A stretch of 64,000 bases of DNA from Cupriavidus pauculus (GTDB lineage: Bacteria; Pseudomonadota; Gammaproteobacteria; Burkholderiales; Burkholderiaceae): positions 310,001 to 374,000 of the forward strand of contig NZ_CP044067.1 of the NCBI RefSeq assembly GCF_008693385.1, written 5' to 3'. The notes below the pieces were generated by a model, which worked only from the letters and a program-made list of their open reading frames with translations, was not told the DNA's origin and searched no databases. Shown here piece by piece: positions 14,830-23,332 of this stretch. The position numbers were made by a program, and so were the translations under genes. Numbering within the stretch: position 1 is the stretch's first letter; the number at the start of each line of letters is the position of its first letter.

Positions 14830-15825
14830 TTACTCCAGCGTGATGTTGGCCGCCTTGCCGACGCGGCTCCATTTGGCGATATCGGCCTTCTGGATCTCGG
14901 TCAGCCGCTCCGGCGCGCCACCGGCGATCTTGATGCCGAGCTTGTCAAGCTGCGCCTTGACCTCCGGGTCTTGCAGCGCGCGATTGATCTCGGCATTGAG
15001 CCGCTGCACGATGGCGGGCGGCGTGCCGGCCGGCGCGAAGATGCCCTGCCATTGCTCGGCTTCGAACCCCGGCACCCCGGCTTCGGCCATCGTCGGCACA
15101 TTCGGCAGACTCGGCACGCGAGCGGCCGTGGCGACGGCGAGCGCGCGCAGCTTGCCGGCCTGCACATGCGGCAGGATCGGCGCGGTCGGCGCGAACATGA
15201 AGTCCACATGGCCCGCTATCACATCCTGGATCGCCGGCACATCGCCCTTGTAGGGCACGTGGGTCATCCGCACGTTCTCGTGCTGCTGCAGCAGCTCGGA
15301 GGACATTTGCAGGATGGTGCCGTTACCGCCCGAGGCAAAGGTCACCGCGCCGGGCTTGGCCTTCGCGGCAGCGAGCAGATCCTTGACGGTCTTGTGCGAG
15401 CTGTTGGGCCCGACAATGAGCACGCTCGGAATGGTGCCGAGCAACACCACCGGCGCGAACGACTTGACCGCGTCATACGGCAGCTTCGGGTTCAGCGCGG
15501 GATTGATCGCGTGCGAAGCGGTGGACGCGCCCAGCAACGTGTAGCCATCGGGCGCGGCGCGCGCGACGAAGGCCGAGCCGATCGCACCGGTCGCGCCGGG
15601 ACGGTTCTCCACCACGATGGTCGTATGAAGGGCCTGTCCGACTTTCATCGCCACCAGGCGCGCGAGGATGTCGGTGGTACCGCCGGCCGGGTACGGCACG
15701 ATGTAGTTGATGGGCTTGCCCGGCCATTCGGGTTGCGCCTGAACCGTGCCCATTGCGAGCGCTGCCGCGCCCATGCAGGCGACAACGCCGAGCTTGCGCA
15801 GCAAAACAGAGGAAAACTGGACCAT
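14830..15825 (-). CDS. Bug-type TTT solute-binding receptor
   Basis: The product has 331 residues, starting at an ATG with ribosome-binding site GGAGAC. The signal peptide (RKLGVVACMGAAALAMGTVQAQ) is followed by YIVPYPAGGTTDILARLVA, then ENRPGATGAIGSAFVARAAPDGYTLLG and HVPYKGDVPAIQDVIAGHVDFMFAP, all standard Bug landmarks. It is the last intact gene of the leftward operon 14830-21338, after the LigI-like amidohydrolase (23 bp). The ligand is probably a carboxylated lactone or polycarboxylate handled by that operon. The downstream neighbour is a broken gene. Confidence 0.92.
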   Translation of the reverse strand: MVQFSSVLLRKLGVVACMGAAALAMGTVQAQPEWPGKPINYIVPYPAGGTTDILARLVAMKVGQALHTTIVVENRPGATGAIGSAFVARAAPDGYTLLGASTASHAINPALNPKLPYDAVKSFAPVVLLGTIPSVLIVGPNSSHKTVKDLLAAAKAKPGAVTFASGGNGTILQMSSELLQQHENVRMTHVPYKGDVPAIQDVIAGHVDFMFAPTAPILPHVQAGKLRALAVATAARVPSLPNVPTMAEAGVPGFEAEQWQGIFAPAGTPPAIVQRLNAEINRALQDPEVKAQLDKLGIKIAGGAPERLTEIQKADIAKWSRVGKAANITLE

Positions 15826-15848
15826 CGATGTCTCCGAGAATATTTGTT

Positions 15849-16706
15849 CTACGTACGTGACGCGTAAAGCGTCTGCGGATTGCGCACCAGCACCTGCTCC
15901 GCCAATGCCGCGGCGCCGCACCACTCGATAAACGTGCGCAACGTGGCCGCGTCGTCGACCGGTTCGCCACCGCGGGCCTGCACCGTCGGGTGCGGCCAGT
16001 CGGAGCCCCACACCATGCGCTCGGGCGCCAGCGCGAGATACCGTGCCGCTAGCGGCTGGACGTCCGCGTAATCCGGCGCACCGGTACGCGATTCGATATA
16101 CGGCCCCGACAGCTTGACCCACGCCTTGCCTGCCTCCAGCAGCGCGGCAATGGTGCGGAACGCGGGCTCCGCCTGCGCGCCCTCGAGCGGCAGGTGCCCG
16201 TAGTGGTCGAACACCATCGGCACCGGCAACGCGGCGAGCATGGCCGCCGCGTCGGGCAGCCACGCCGGCGGCAGGTTCAGTTGCACGTGCCAGCCGAGTG
16301 CCGCGATGCGGCGCGCGAGCGTGGGGATATCGGCGAGCGTCACCGGCGCGGGCAGCGTCAGATTGAAGCGAATACCGCGAATGCCCCTGCGATGCAGCCG
16401 CGCCAGCTCGGCGTCCGTGACATCGGGCCCCACCACCGCCACGCCGAGCGCCCCGGTGCCGAGTGCGGCAATGGCGTCCACCGTGATGCTGTTGTCGGTG
16501 CCGTACGTCGAAGGTGTCACCACCACCGCGCGCCGCGTGCCGAGCGCGCGCTGGACCCGCCGATAGTCGTCGACCGACGCATCCGCTGGCCGCAGCGTCG
16601 CGCCGGCCGCGACGGGATAGCGGCGATCGTAGACGTGCATATGGCAATCGCAGGCGTCGGCCAGATCGACAACGGGAGCGACGACGGGCAAGGCCTGACC
16701 GCTCAT
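15849..16706 (-). CDS. LigI-like amidohydrolase (PDC hydrolase/lactonase family)
   Basis: The product has 285 residues. Amidohydrolase-2 landmarks are DCHMHVYD (metal-binding HxH, residues ~20-25), VTPSTYGTDN (~62), GIRGIRFNL (~112), FDHYGHLP (~166, catalytic/metal His) and WGSDWPHPT (~236, metal Asp). This is the pattern of 2-pyrone-4,6-dicarboxylate hydrolase LigI and of sulfomuconolactone and galactarolactone relatives, which open lactone rings without tight metal dependence. The start overlaps the SMP-30 gene by 4 bp (ATGA), so the two are coupled. A paralogue is encoded at 28513-29385. The exact lactone substrate cannot be read from the sequence. Confidence 0.85.
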   Translation of the reverse strand: MSGQALPVVAPVVDLADACDCHMHVYDRRYPVAAGATLRPADASVDDYRRVQRALGTRRAVVVTPSTYGTDNSITVDAIAALGTGALGVAVVGPDVTDAELARLHRRGIRGIRFNLTLPAPVTLADIPTLARRIAALGWHVQLNLPPAWLPDAAAMLAALPVPMVFDHYGHLPLEGAQAEPAFRTIAALLEAGKAWVKLSGPYIESRTGAPDYADVQPLAARYLALAPERMVWGSDWPHPTVQARGGEPVDDAATLRTFIEWCGAAALAEQVLVRNPQTLYASRT

Positions 16707-17626
16707 GCCACGCGTCCGCCGTGCACGGTGGCCCCACCCTCGGGCATCCCGGCACTCAGGATCGAGCCCGTGGTGGACTCGGTCATCAGCAGCGTCTTGC
16801 CATCGGCACCGCCAAAACAGAGGTTGGTCAGCGAGGCGCCCACGGGGGTGCGGATGACCTCGACCGGTTCGGCGCGATGATTCAGCACCCACACATAGCC
16901 GAGGCCGGGATTGGCCACCAGCAGATAGCCATCGGCCCGCATCGCCAGACCATCCGGGCCGCTGGGGCCGTAGGACGTGAAGAACTGGCCGACCTTGCTC
17001 ACCGAGCCATCGGCCTGCAACGGCACGCGCCACACGCAATTGCCGCGCGTCATGGCCACGTACAACACTTTCTCGTCGGGCGACAACACGATGCCATTGG
17101 GGCTCGGCGCGTTCGCCAGCAGCAGGTCCAGCCGGCCGTCGGGGGACAGCCGGTACACGCGCCCGGTCGGATCCTGCAGGCCCGTCTGGCCCTGATCGGT
17201 GAAGTAGAGATTGCCGGCGCTGTCGAACGTCAGGTCGTTGACGCCGCGAAAGCGTTCCGAGTTGCGGCGTTCGAGGAACGGCGTCACCGTGCCGGTCTTC
17301 GTATCGAGACGCATCAGGCCATGGCGATAGTCCGTGATCAGGAAATCGCCGTTGGCCATCCGCTTCATGCCGTTCGGCTCGCCGTCGTATTCGGTGACCA
17401 GCTCCCAATCGCCGCGCAGCGAGACCCGAAACACGCGGCCGTAGGGAACGTCGGTCACCCATAGGTGATCGTCGGCCCAGACCGGGCCTTCGAGAAACGA
17501 GTCGACGATCGCGCCGCCGCGATTGGCGATGGACCAGGCGTTGTCGCGATCGTGCCGCCGCAACGATTCGGGTAGCCGCGTGAGTACCGTCGCATCGCGC
17601 ACGGCCGGTTGCTGCAGGAAGAACAT
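16703..17626 (-). CDS. SMP-30/gluconolactonase-like lactonase
   Basis: The product has 307 residues from MFFLQQPAVRDATVL; an upstream start adds 18 residues lacking similarity. It is a beta-propeller of the SMP-30 type: FLEGPVWADDHLWVTDV (metal-binding Glu), DGEPNGMKRMANGDFLITD, RFRGVNDLTFDSAGNLYFTD (Asn/Asp), PNGIVLSPDE and GPSGPDGLAMRADG. These enzymes hydrolyse sugar acid or other gamma-lactones using a divalent metal. It overlaps the LigI-like gene by 4 bp and follows a Bug receptor by 11 bp, giving a transport-plus-lactonase unit. The substrate is unknown. Confidence 0.88.
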   Translation of the reverse strand: MFFLQQPAVRDATVLTRLPESLRRHDRDNAWSIANRGGAIVDSFLEGPVWADDHLWVTDVPYGRVFRVSLRGDWELVTEYDGEPNGMKRMANGDFLITDYRHGLMRLDTKTGTVTPFLERRNSERFRGVNDLTFDSAGNLYFTDQGQTGLQDPTGRVYRLSPDGRLDLLLANAPSPNGIVLSPDEKVLYVAMTRGNCVWRVPLQADGSVSKVGQFFTSYGPSGPDGLAMRADGYLLVANPGLGYVWVLNHRAEPVEVIRTPVGASLTNLCFGGADGKTLLMTESTTGSILSAGMPEGGATVHGGRVA

Positions 17627-17637
17627 GTCGGCTCCCG

Positions 17638-18615
17638 TTACTGCTTTTCGATATTGGCTTTCTGCGCAACGGTCGCCCATTGCGAAGTCTCGCGCTGAAT
17701 CAGCTGCGCGAACGCGGCGCTGTCGAGACTGCCCGGCTGCGAGCCCATCTGCGCGAGGAATTCCTTCATGTCCGCGGACTGCAGCGCTTTCTGGATCTCT
17801 GCCTGCAGCCGCTTGATCACCTCTTCCGGCGTGCCCTTCGGCGCGGCCAGTCCCGACCAGTTGAACAGGCCGAACGTGGGCAGCCCTGCTTCAGCGAAAG
17901 TCGGCACATTCGGGAACACCGCCACGCGCTGCTTGCCGCTGATGCCGAGCAGACGCATCTGATTGCCCTTGACCGGCGCCAGCGCGGTCGGCGTGGACAC
18001 CACCAGCAGGTCGACGCTGCCACCCAGCAACCCTACGGTGGCCTCGCCCGCGCCCTTGTAGGGGACGTGCATCAGCTTGATGCCGGCAGCCTGCTGGAAC
18101 GCTTCCGCCGAGAAATGCGGCGAGCTGCCGGGGCCGCCTGTGCCGAAGGTCACCTCGCCGGGATGGGCCTTGGCATACGCGATCAACGACGCCAGATCCT
18201 TGAAGCGCGAATCGGCCTTGACCGCTATCACGACCGGAGAAAACGCGAACGGCGCGATCGGCACCAACGCCGATTGGTGGTCCCAGTTGAGCTTCTTGAA
18301 CACGTACGGCAGCGTCGTGTACGAGTTGTCGTTGGCCAGCAGCGTGTAGCCATCGGCTGCGGCATTGACCACCTGCATGGTGCCGATGGTGCCCGACGCA
18401 CCGGGCTTGTTCTCGACCACAAAGCTCTGGCCCAGCTGTACGGTGAGCTTCTGCGCAACCTTGCGCGTCACGACGTCCACCGCGCCGCCGGGCGGATTCG
18501 GTACCACGATACGGACGGGCTTGTCGGGATAGGCAGCGAACGCGCCGGAGGTGCCGACAGACGCGCCGACAGTCACCGCGAGCATGGCGGCTACAGAGAG
18601 GATTCGTTGCAACAT
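17638..18615 (-). CDS. Bug-type TTT solute-binding receptor
   Basis: The product has 325 residues. The signal peptide (LQRILSVAAMLAVTVGASVGTSGAFA) precedes YPDKPVRIVVPNPPGGAVDVVTRKVA. Later features are ENKPGASGTIGTMQVVNAAADGYTLL and MHVPYKGAGEATVGLLGGSVDLLV. The variant PNPPGG loop replaces the more usual PFAAGG, which may reflect another ligand. It lies 78 bp downstream of the dehydrogenase gene, the widest gap in this operon, so an internal promoter is possible there. Confidence 0.92.
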   Translation of the reverse strand: MLQRILSVAAMLAVTVGASVGTSGAFAAYPDKPVRIVVPNPPGGAVDVVTRKVAQKLTVQLGQSFVVENKPGASGTIGTMQVVNAAADGYTLLANDNSYTTLPYVFKKLNWDHQSALVPIAPFAFSPVVIAVKADSRFKDLASLIAYAKAHPGEVTFGTGGPGSSPHFSAEAFQQAAGIKLMHVPYKGAGEATVGLLGGSVDLLVVSTPTALAPVKGNQMRLLGISGKQRVAVFPNVPTFAEAGLPTFGLFNWSGLAAPKGTPEEVIKRLQAEIQKALQSADMKEFLAQMGSQPGSLDSAAFAQLIQRETSQWATVAQKANIEKQ

Positions 18616-18693
18616 CGTTGTCTCCTGACACCAGCGACGGGGTCCCGCGCATGGCACGGAATCCGTCGTGATGCCTGTTTCTATTGGTCTGAC

Positions 18694-19638
18694 TCAGACC
18701 GCCGCAGCGGTGTCCTGCAGGACGGCCAACACGTTCTTCGCCGCGCCCAGTCCCATGTTTACGTAGGCCGCATCGCTCACGCCGCCGATATGCGGCGACA
18801 GGATGAGGTTCGGGATTTGCTGGAACGGATGCGGTACGGTCATCGGCTCCACGGCAAAGCTGTCCAGCCCGGCCGCGTAGAGCTTGCCGCCGGTCAGCGC
18901 GTCGGCGAGTGCCGGCTCGTCGATCAGGCCGCCGCGAGCGGTGTTGACCAGAATCGCGCCGTCCTTGAACTGCGCCAGGGTCTCGCGGTTCAGCATGCCG
19001 CGGTTCTCTTCCGTCAGCGGGCAATGCAGCGAGACCACGTCGGACTCGCGATAGAGCTGCGGCAGGTTGTCCACCAGCGTCACGCCCACCGGCACCACCT
19101 TGGCGTACGGGTCGAACGCCACGACGTTCATCCCCATCGCCACACCGATCACTGCCGCGCGACGGCCGATTTCGCCAAGACCCACGACGCCCAGCGTACG
19201 ACCGTTGAGTTCGATGGTCTTGTGGATCGACTTGTCCCAGTGCCCCGCGTGCATGCGATCGTTCAGGTGCGGCACCGCCTTGGCGCAGGCGAGGATCAGC
19301 GCCCACGCGTGCTCGGCGACTGCCGCGGCATTCGCGCCCACCGCGGCTTTCACCGCAATGCCGCGTTCCGCGGCCGCCTTCTGGTCGATCACGTCGATAC
19401 CGCTGCCGTGCTTGGAGATGACCTTCAGCGACGGCGCGGCGTCCATCACGGCCACGCCCACCTTGCCGTACCGCACGATGATCGCAACCGGGTCCTTCTC
19501 TTTTGCCAGCGCGATGACCGCCTCTTCCGGGCACTGCTTACCCGCGAAGACCACCTCGAAGTCCTGCAGCAGTGCGAGCGCCTGCGGCGCCAGGTCATTG
19601 CCCGTGACCAGCAAAGCGGGTTTCTTCACGCTGCTCAC
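18694..19638 (-). CDS. D-2-hydroxyacid dehydrogenase (SerA/GyaR-like)
   Basis: The product has 314 residues from a GTG with ribosome-binding site GGGGGAG; this GTG overlaps the stop of the RraA gene by 4 bp. The N-terminal substrate domain is followed by the Rossmann motif TLGVVGLGEIGRRAAVIG (residues ~142-158). The catalytic Arg lies in NTARGGLIDEPAL (~232), the Glu in FAVEP (~263) and the His in LSPHIGG (~282). These NAD(P)-linked enzymes interconvert 2-keto acids and D-2-hydroxyacids. In this operon it may act on a hydroxylated polycarboxylate before or after aldol cleavage. It is not necessarily a serine-biosynthesis enzyme. Confidence 0.88.
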   Translation of the reverse strand: MSSVKKPALLVTGNDLAPQALALLQDFEVVFAGKQCPEEAVIALAKEKDPVAIIVRYGKVGVAVMDAAPSLKVISKHGSGIDVIDQKAAAERGIAVKAAVGANAAAVAEHAWALILACAKAVPHLNDRMHAGHWDKSIHKTIELNGRTLGVVGLGEIGRRAAVIGVAMGMNVVAFDPYAKVVPVGVTLVDNLPQLYRESDVVSLHCPLTEENRGMLNRETLAQFKDGAILVNTARGGLIDEPALADALTGGKLYAAGLDSFAVEPMTVPHPFQQIPNLILSPHIGGVSDAAYVNMGLGAAKNVLAVLQDTAAAV

Positions 19639-20333
19639 AGCGACTCCCCCTCGGCCAGCACGCCAGCGGTACGCAGTTCCTTGTCGAGCCAGCCCGGACG
19701 CAGCTCGCCGGCCTTGATGGCAGCGATACGCTTGGCTTCGGCATCCACCTTCTTCTGCGCAAGCTCGAGGATGACGGGCACGTCTTCGCGCGGGATCACC
19801 ACCACGCCGTCGGCATCGCCCACGACCAGGTCGCCCGGGTTCACGGCCACGCCCGCCACGGAGGCCGGCCAGTTCACCAGACCGCCGATGGCCTTGGTGG
19901 GACCGCACGGATTGGTACCCGCGGAGAACACCGGGAACCGACCGTGGCCGAGTTCATGCGAATCGCGCACGGCGGCGTCGATCACGAAGCCCGCGACGCC
20001 GGAAGCCTGCGCCTGCGTCGCCATGATCTCGCCGATCAGCGCCGCGGTCTGGTCACCCTTGCCATCCACCACGATGACGTCGCCCGGCCTGGCGATCGCC
20101 AGTGCCACGTGAACCATGAGGTTGTCGCCCGGACGGACTTCGACGGTCAGTGCCGGCCCGCACACCTTCATCGTGGGCGACAGACCTTGCACGCGCGCGT
20201 TGAGCGTACCGCGACGGCCAACCACGTCGGCCAGGATCGCGGCCTGGAACTTCGAGGCACGCTCCACCAGCTCGGGGGAAACGCGCTCATATTCGCGACG
20301 GATCGCGGGGGATGCCTTGGCCTGGGTGCTCAT
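19635..20333 (-). CDS. RraA-type protein (HMG/CHA aldolase family)
   Basis: The product has 232 residues from MSTQAKASP; the ribosome-binding site GGAG lies 6 bp upstream. The class II pyruvate aldolase pattern is visible: DVVGRRGTLNARVQG, GPALTVEVRPGDNLMVH, GKGDQTAALIGEIMATQAQASGVAGFVIDAAVRDSHEL with the RDxxE metal/substrate motif, and GDLVVGDADGVVVIPRE. RraA-like proteins include 4-carboxy-4-hydroxy-2-oxoadipate (CHA) aldolase and the RNase E inhibitor RraA. In a catabolic operon, and near a LigJ-like hydratase that makes CHA, the aldolase role (to pyruvate and oxaloacetate) is more likely. The length is close to the aldolase group. Confidence 0.85.
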   Translation of the reverse strand: MSTQAKASPAIRREYERVSPELVERASKFQAAILADVVGRRGTLNARVQGLSPTMKVCGPALTVEVRPGDNLMVHVALAIARPGDVIVVDGKGDQTAALIGEIMATQAQASGVAGFVIDAAVRDSHELGHGRFPVFSAGTNPCGPTKAIGGLVNWPASVAGVAVNPGDLVVGDADGVVVIPREDVPVILELAQKKVDAEAKRIAAIKAGELRPGWLDKELRTAGVLAEGESL

Positions 20334-20369
20334 GTACAACTCCTATGATGTAACGGACTAACGTCAAAC

Positions 20370-21338
20370 TTACTTTGTGGAAGCGATCTTCCACAGGCTC
20401 TCGAACTTGCCGCGCTGCGTGACCATGTGCTGGGTCCACGCCGCGCCGGACAGATAGGAAATGCCGCGCGCCTCGTTGACGGCGCGCGTCAGAAACTCGG
20501 GATCTTTCACAGTCGCTTCGATCGCGCTTTGCAGGCGGCTGGCGATCTCCGGCGGCAGACCTCGCGGCGCGGCGAAACCACGCTCCGAAGAGACGGTGAT
20601 ATCGAGCTTCTGCTCGCGCGCGGTCGGCACATCGGCCACCACGCCCTGACGACGCTCGGTGCCCAGTTGCGCCAGCACCTTCACGTCCCTGGACGCGCGG
20701 TCGGCTTCCGTGAATTCGGTGGTGCTCATCGCCATCACGTCGATGTGATGGCCAAGCAGGCTGGTCTTGGTCTGCGACGTGCCCGAGAACGGCACGTGAT
20801 TGACCTTGGCGCCGGTCGCCTGCTGCAGCGCCAGTGCAGCCATATGGCCGTTGGTGCCGATGCCATTGCTGCCCATCGACAGGCCTTCGGGATTTGCCTT
20901 CAGCTGCCGGACCAGATCGGCCATGGAGCCGAGCTTGCTGTCGCCGGCGACGACGAACATGGTCGGATCGTCGATCACGCGCGCCAGCGGCACGATCGTG
21001 GCGGGGTCGTACTTGGGCTTGCGCTGGATGGGAATCGTCAGGAACGAGGGCGTCGAGATGATGCCGATCGTGTAGCCGTCCGGTGCCGCGCGCGACAGCG
21101 ACACATATGCGATCTCGCCGGACGCGCCGGGCTTGTTCACCACGACGATCCGCGCCTTGCCGCCCAGATGCTTCTGCAGATACGGGGCCATGGCACGCGC
21201 CAGCAGATCCGTGCCGCCGCCGGCGGCGAAGCCGACATACACCTCGATCGGCCGGTCGTCCGGCCATGCGGCGTGCGCCGACGTACCGGTCAGGATCAAA
21301 GCCGCAACGACGAGAGCGCGGGTTCGGATAGCACGCAT
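20370..21338 (-). CDS. Bug-type TTT solute-binding receptor (first gene of operon)
   Basis: The product has 322 residues from MRAIRTRALVV. The signal peptide (ALVVAALILTGTSAHA) is followed by IEVYVGFAAGGGTDLLARAMAP and NKPGASGEIAYVSLSRAAPDGYTIG. The family HVPFSGTSQTKTSLLGHHID segment is present. It leads the leftward operon under the divergent IclR gene; the two operator-like palindromes at 21360-21376 and 21462-21478 lie upstream of it. The ligand is presumably the primary substrate or inducer of the cluster. It is a more divergent member (YVGFAAGGG) than its neighbours. Confidence 0.92.
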   Translation of the reverse strand: MRAIRTRALVVAALILTGTSAHAAWPDDRPIEVYVGFAAGGGTDLLARAMAPYLQKHLGGKARIVVVNKPGASGEIAYVSLSRAAPDGYTIGIISTPSFLTIPIQRKPKYDPATIVPLARVIDDPTMFVVAGDSKLGSMADLVRQLKANPEGLSMGSNGIGTNGHMAALALQQATGAKVNHVPFSGTSQTKTSLLGHHIDVMAMSTTEFTEADRASRDVKVLAQLGTERRQGVVADVPTAREQKLDITVSSERGFAAPRGLPPEIASRLQSAIEATVKDPEFLTRAVNEARGISYLSGAAWTQHMVTQRGKFESLWKIASTK

Positions 21339-21359
21339 TGGATGGTCTCCGTTCGCTTG

Positions 21360-21376
21360 GTTGTACTGTGTACAAC
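21360..21376. promoter_or_regulatory. Operator-like palindrome GTTGTAC-TGT-GTACAAC
   Basis: This is a perfect 7-3-7 inverted repeat just upstream of the leftward Bug/RraA operon, 22 bp before its start codon. A matching site lies at 21462-21478. IclR regulators bind palindromes of similar length, and an IclR gene starts at 21505, so it is probably the target of that protein. Confidence 0.65.
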
Positions 21377-21461
21377 TGCGTTTCATTTAGTATGGAAGGC
21401 ATAATAGTCGCTCCCCGCCATCCGTCCATTAGGCGTTTACCCAAGTACGCTTCAAAATGGC

Positions 21462-21478
21462 GTTGTACCTAGTACAAT
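21462..21478. promoter_or_regulatory. Second operator-like palindrome GTTGTAC-CTA-GTACAAT
   Basis: The inner TTGTAC/GTACAA arms are perfect; only the outermost base pair differs. It is 27 bp upstream of the IclR start codon and 102 bp from the first site, a layout that allows autoregulation and control of both divergent genes. Confidence 0.65.
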
Positions 21479-21504
21479 TCGACAAACACTGCGTCGGGGA
21501 AGAC

Positions 21505-22242
21505 ATGAGCAATCACGGGGTAACGGCGGTTGAACGGGCACTCAGCCTGCTGGACTGTTTTCGGTTGGGATCCGAAGTGCTGACCCTTGCGCAGCTCTCC
21601 ACCGCCTCGGGCATGCACAAGACCACGGTGTTTCGTCTGCTCAATTCGCTCGAACGCATGAGCTACGTGGTCCGCACGGCCGATGGCCGCTACGCGCTCG
21701 GCCCGCGCCTGCTCTACCTCGGCAAGCTCTACGAGCAATCGTTCCAGCTCGGCACCGTCATCGAACCGGTGCTGCAGGAGCTTGCGCTGGCAACGCGCGA
21801 GAGTGCGTCGTACTACGTGCTGCATGGTGACGAGCAGCGCATGTGTCTCTATCGCGCCGAACCCAGCGAAGGCCTGCGCGAGACCCGGCTCCCCGGCACG
21901 ATCCTGCCGCTCGACGACACGGCGATCGCGTCGGTGCTCAAGTACTGGGGCAAGGGGGACGCATCGGTCAAACGGGAAGAACCGTTGCCCTGGTTCACCT
22001 CTGGCGTCCGCGACGTTTACACAGCAGCATTTGCCACCCCGCTCTTCGGCGCGGGCGACAAATTCCTCGCTGCGCTCACGCTCTCGGGCCCGGCCTCGCG
22101 TCTTCAGGCCGCCGAGTCCTCGGAGATCGCACGCGTTCAGCTCGTCGCCGCAACGAAGCTCTCGCGCCTGCTCGGCGCCAGTGCGGCGTGGTGCGAGAAG
22201 ATCTACGCGACCCACCCACCCTCGCCCTCCGCGCGCGCCTGA
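21505..22242 (+). CDS. IclR-family transcriptional regulator 1
   Basis: The product has 245 residues from ATG 21505 with ribosome-binding site GGGGAAG; an upstream in-frame start at 21457 would place the operator inside the gene and is disfavoured. The N-terminal HTH (TAVERALSLLDCFRLGSEVLTLAQLSTASGMHKTTVFRLLNSLE) and the effector domain (LGTVIEPVLQELALATRESASYYVLHGDEQRMCLYRAE) are standard. It is divergent from the operon 14830-21338 and upstream of the operon from 22341. Two GTTGTAC-type palindromes sit in the shared promoter. The effector is unknown. Confidence 0.9.
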   Translation: MSNHGVTAVERALSLLDCFRLGSEVLTLAQLSTASGMHKTTVFRLLNSLERMSYVVRTADGRYALGPRLLYLGKLYEQSFQLGTVIEPVLQELALATRESASYYVLHGDEQRMCLYRAEPSEGLRETRLPGTILPLDDTAIASVLKYWGKGDASVKREEPLPWFTSGVRDVYTAAFATPLFGAGDKFLAALTLSGPASRLQAAESSEIARVQLVAATKLSRLLGASAAWCEKIYATHPPSPSARA

Positions 22243-22244
22243 CC

Positions 22245-22261
22245 GTTTCACCTGTCGAAAC
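22245..22261. promoter_or_regulatory. Imperfect 7-3-7 palindrome GTTTCAC-CTG-TCGAAAC
   Basis: It lies upstream of the receptor/hydratase/IclR operon and has the same 17-bp architecture as the other IclR-type boxes, with five of seven arm pairs matching. It may be the operator of regulator 2, encoded as the last gene of that operon. It lies just after the stop codon of regulator 1. Confidence 0.4.
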
Positions 22262-22340
22262 GCTGCAAGGAACCGTCGCCGTCCGCCATAGAATTGCCCG
22301 CGACAACAACCGCCGGCGATGACCGGCCCGGAGACAATTC

Positions 22341-23330
22341 ATGCGCAACGCCCTATTCGTTCGTCTTGCCGTTCGCCCTACGCTTGGCTGCCTCGCCGCC
22401 CTGCTTGGCACATACGCGATGGCGCAGCCTGGCGCCTATCCGAACAAGCCCGTCAAGATGGTTGTGCCGTTTGCCGCGGGCGGCCCCGCCGACGTCGTCG
22501 CGCGTGAAGTGGGCGTGGCGCTCGGCAAGGAGCTCGGTCAGTCTTTCGTCGTGGACAACCTCGGTGGCGGCGCTGGCCTGCCGGCGATGAATGCCGTGAG
22601 CCGCGCCAATCCCGATGGCTACACGCTGCTGTTCGCGGCATCGGGCAATATCGTGATTCAGCCGCTGCTGACGAAGAGCGTTGCCGATGCGGCAAAGAAT
22701 CTGATGCCCGTGGGCATGGTCACCACGAGCCCGCACGTGCTGGTGGTCAGCGCCAAGCTCCCCGTGCACAACGCGCAGGAACTGATTGCCTATGCGAAGG
22801 CGAATCCGGGCAAGGTGAATTTCGGTTCCGCCGGTGTCGGCGGCCTCGCGCACCTGGGCATGGAGCAGTTCAAGGCTACCGCGAAGATCGATATCAACCA
22901 CGTGCCATACAAGGGCACCTCGCTGGTCGTGAACGATCTCGTATCCGGCGAGATTCAAGGTCTGTTCAGCAGCTTTCCCTCGCTGAAGGGGATGATCGAC
23001 AAAGGTGCGATTCGCGCGATCGGCCTGACCGCGCCGTCCACATCGCCCAGCCTGAGCAAGATTCCCGTGATTTCGGCATCTGGCTTGCCGGGCTTTCAAT
23101 ACACGACCTGGTACGGCATATACGCAACGTCGGGCACGCCGGCCGACGTCGTCGCGCGCCTCAATGCCGCGCTGGTGAAGATCGGCAACGACAAGGGCCT
23201 GCGCGAGCGTCTGGATGTGCAGGGCGTGGACCTCCATGTCACCTCGGCCGACGAGCTTGGCAAACAGGCGCGTCAGGAAGCCGTACAGTGGGACCGTGTC
23301 ATCCGCAGTGCCAATATCACGCTGAACTGA
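22341..23330 (+). CDS. Bug-type TTT solute-binding receptor
   Basis: The product has 329 residues and ribosome-binding site GGAGA before the ATG. The signal peptide (LAALLGTYAMAQ) is followed by YPNKPVKMVVPFAAGGPADVVAREVG. Later features are DNLGGGAGLPAMNAVSRANPDGYTLLF and NHVPYKGTSLVVNDLVSGEIQGLF. It is the first gene of a rightward operon; the next gene, a LigJ-like hydratase, starts 2 bp after its stop. It is therefore likely to bind a substrate of the 4-oxalomesaconate-type pathway. Confidence 0.92.
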   Translation: MRNALFVRLAVRPTLGCLAALLGTYAMAQPGAYPNKPVKMVVPFAAGGPADVVAREVGVALGKELGQSFVVDNLGGGAGLPAMNAVSRANPDGYTLLFAASGNIVIQPLLTKSVADAAKNLMPVGMVTTSPHVLVVSAKLPVHNAQELIAYAKANPGKVNFGSAGVGGLAHLGMEQFKATAKIDINHVPYKGTSLVVNDLVSGEIQGLFSSFPSLKGMIDKGAIRAIGLTAPSTSPSLSKIPVISASGLPGFQYTTWYGIYATSGTPADVVARLNAALVKIGNDKGLRERLDVQGVDLHVTSADELGKQARQEAVQWDRVIRSANITLN

Positions 23331-23332
23331 CC

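Noticed and set aside
14440..15867. A 475-codon open frame on the plus strand
   Set aside because: It is antisense to the Bug receptor at 14830-15825 and shows no domain. It is a shadow of a high-GC gene.
18686..18700. Palindrome GGTCTGA-C-TCAGACC at the end of the dehydrogenase gene
   Set aside because: It overlaps the stop codon and has only a one-base loop, so it is a poor hairpin. No neighbouring start makes it a good operator. Too little support.
17680..20112. An 810-codon open frame on the plus strand
   Set aside because: It lies opposite three well-defined minus-strand genes (Bug receptor, dehydrogenase, RraA) and is rich in Arg/His/Gln, as expected from a high-GC shadow. No motif or start signal.
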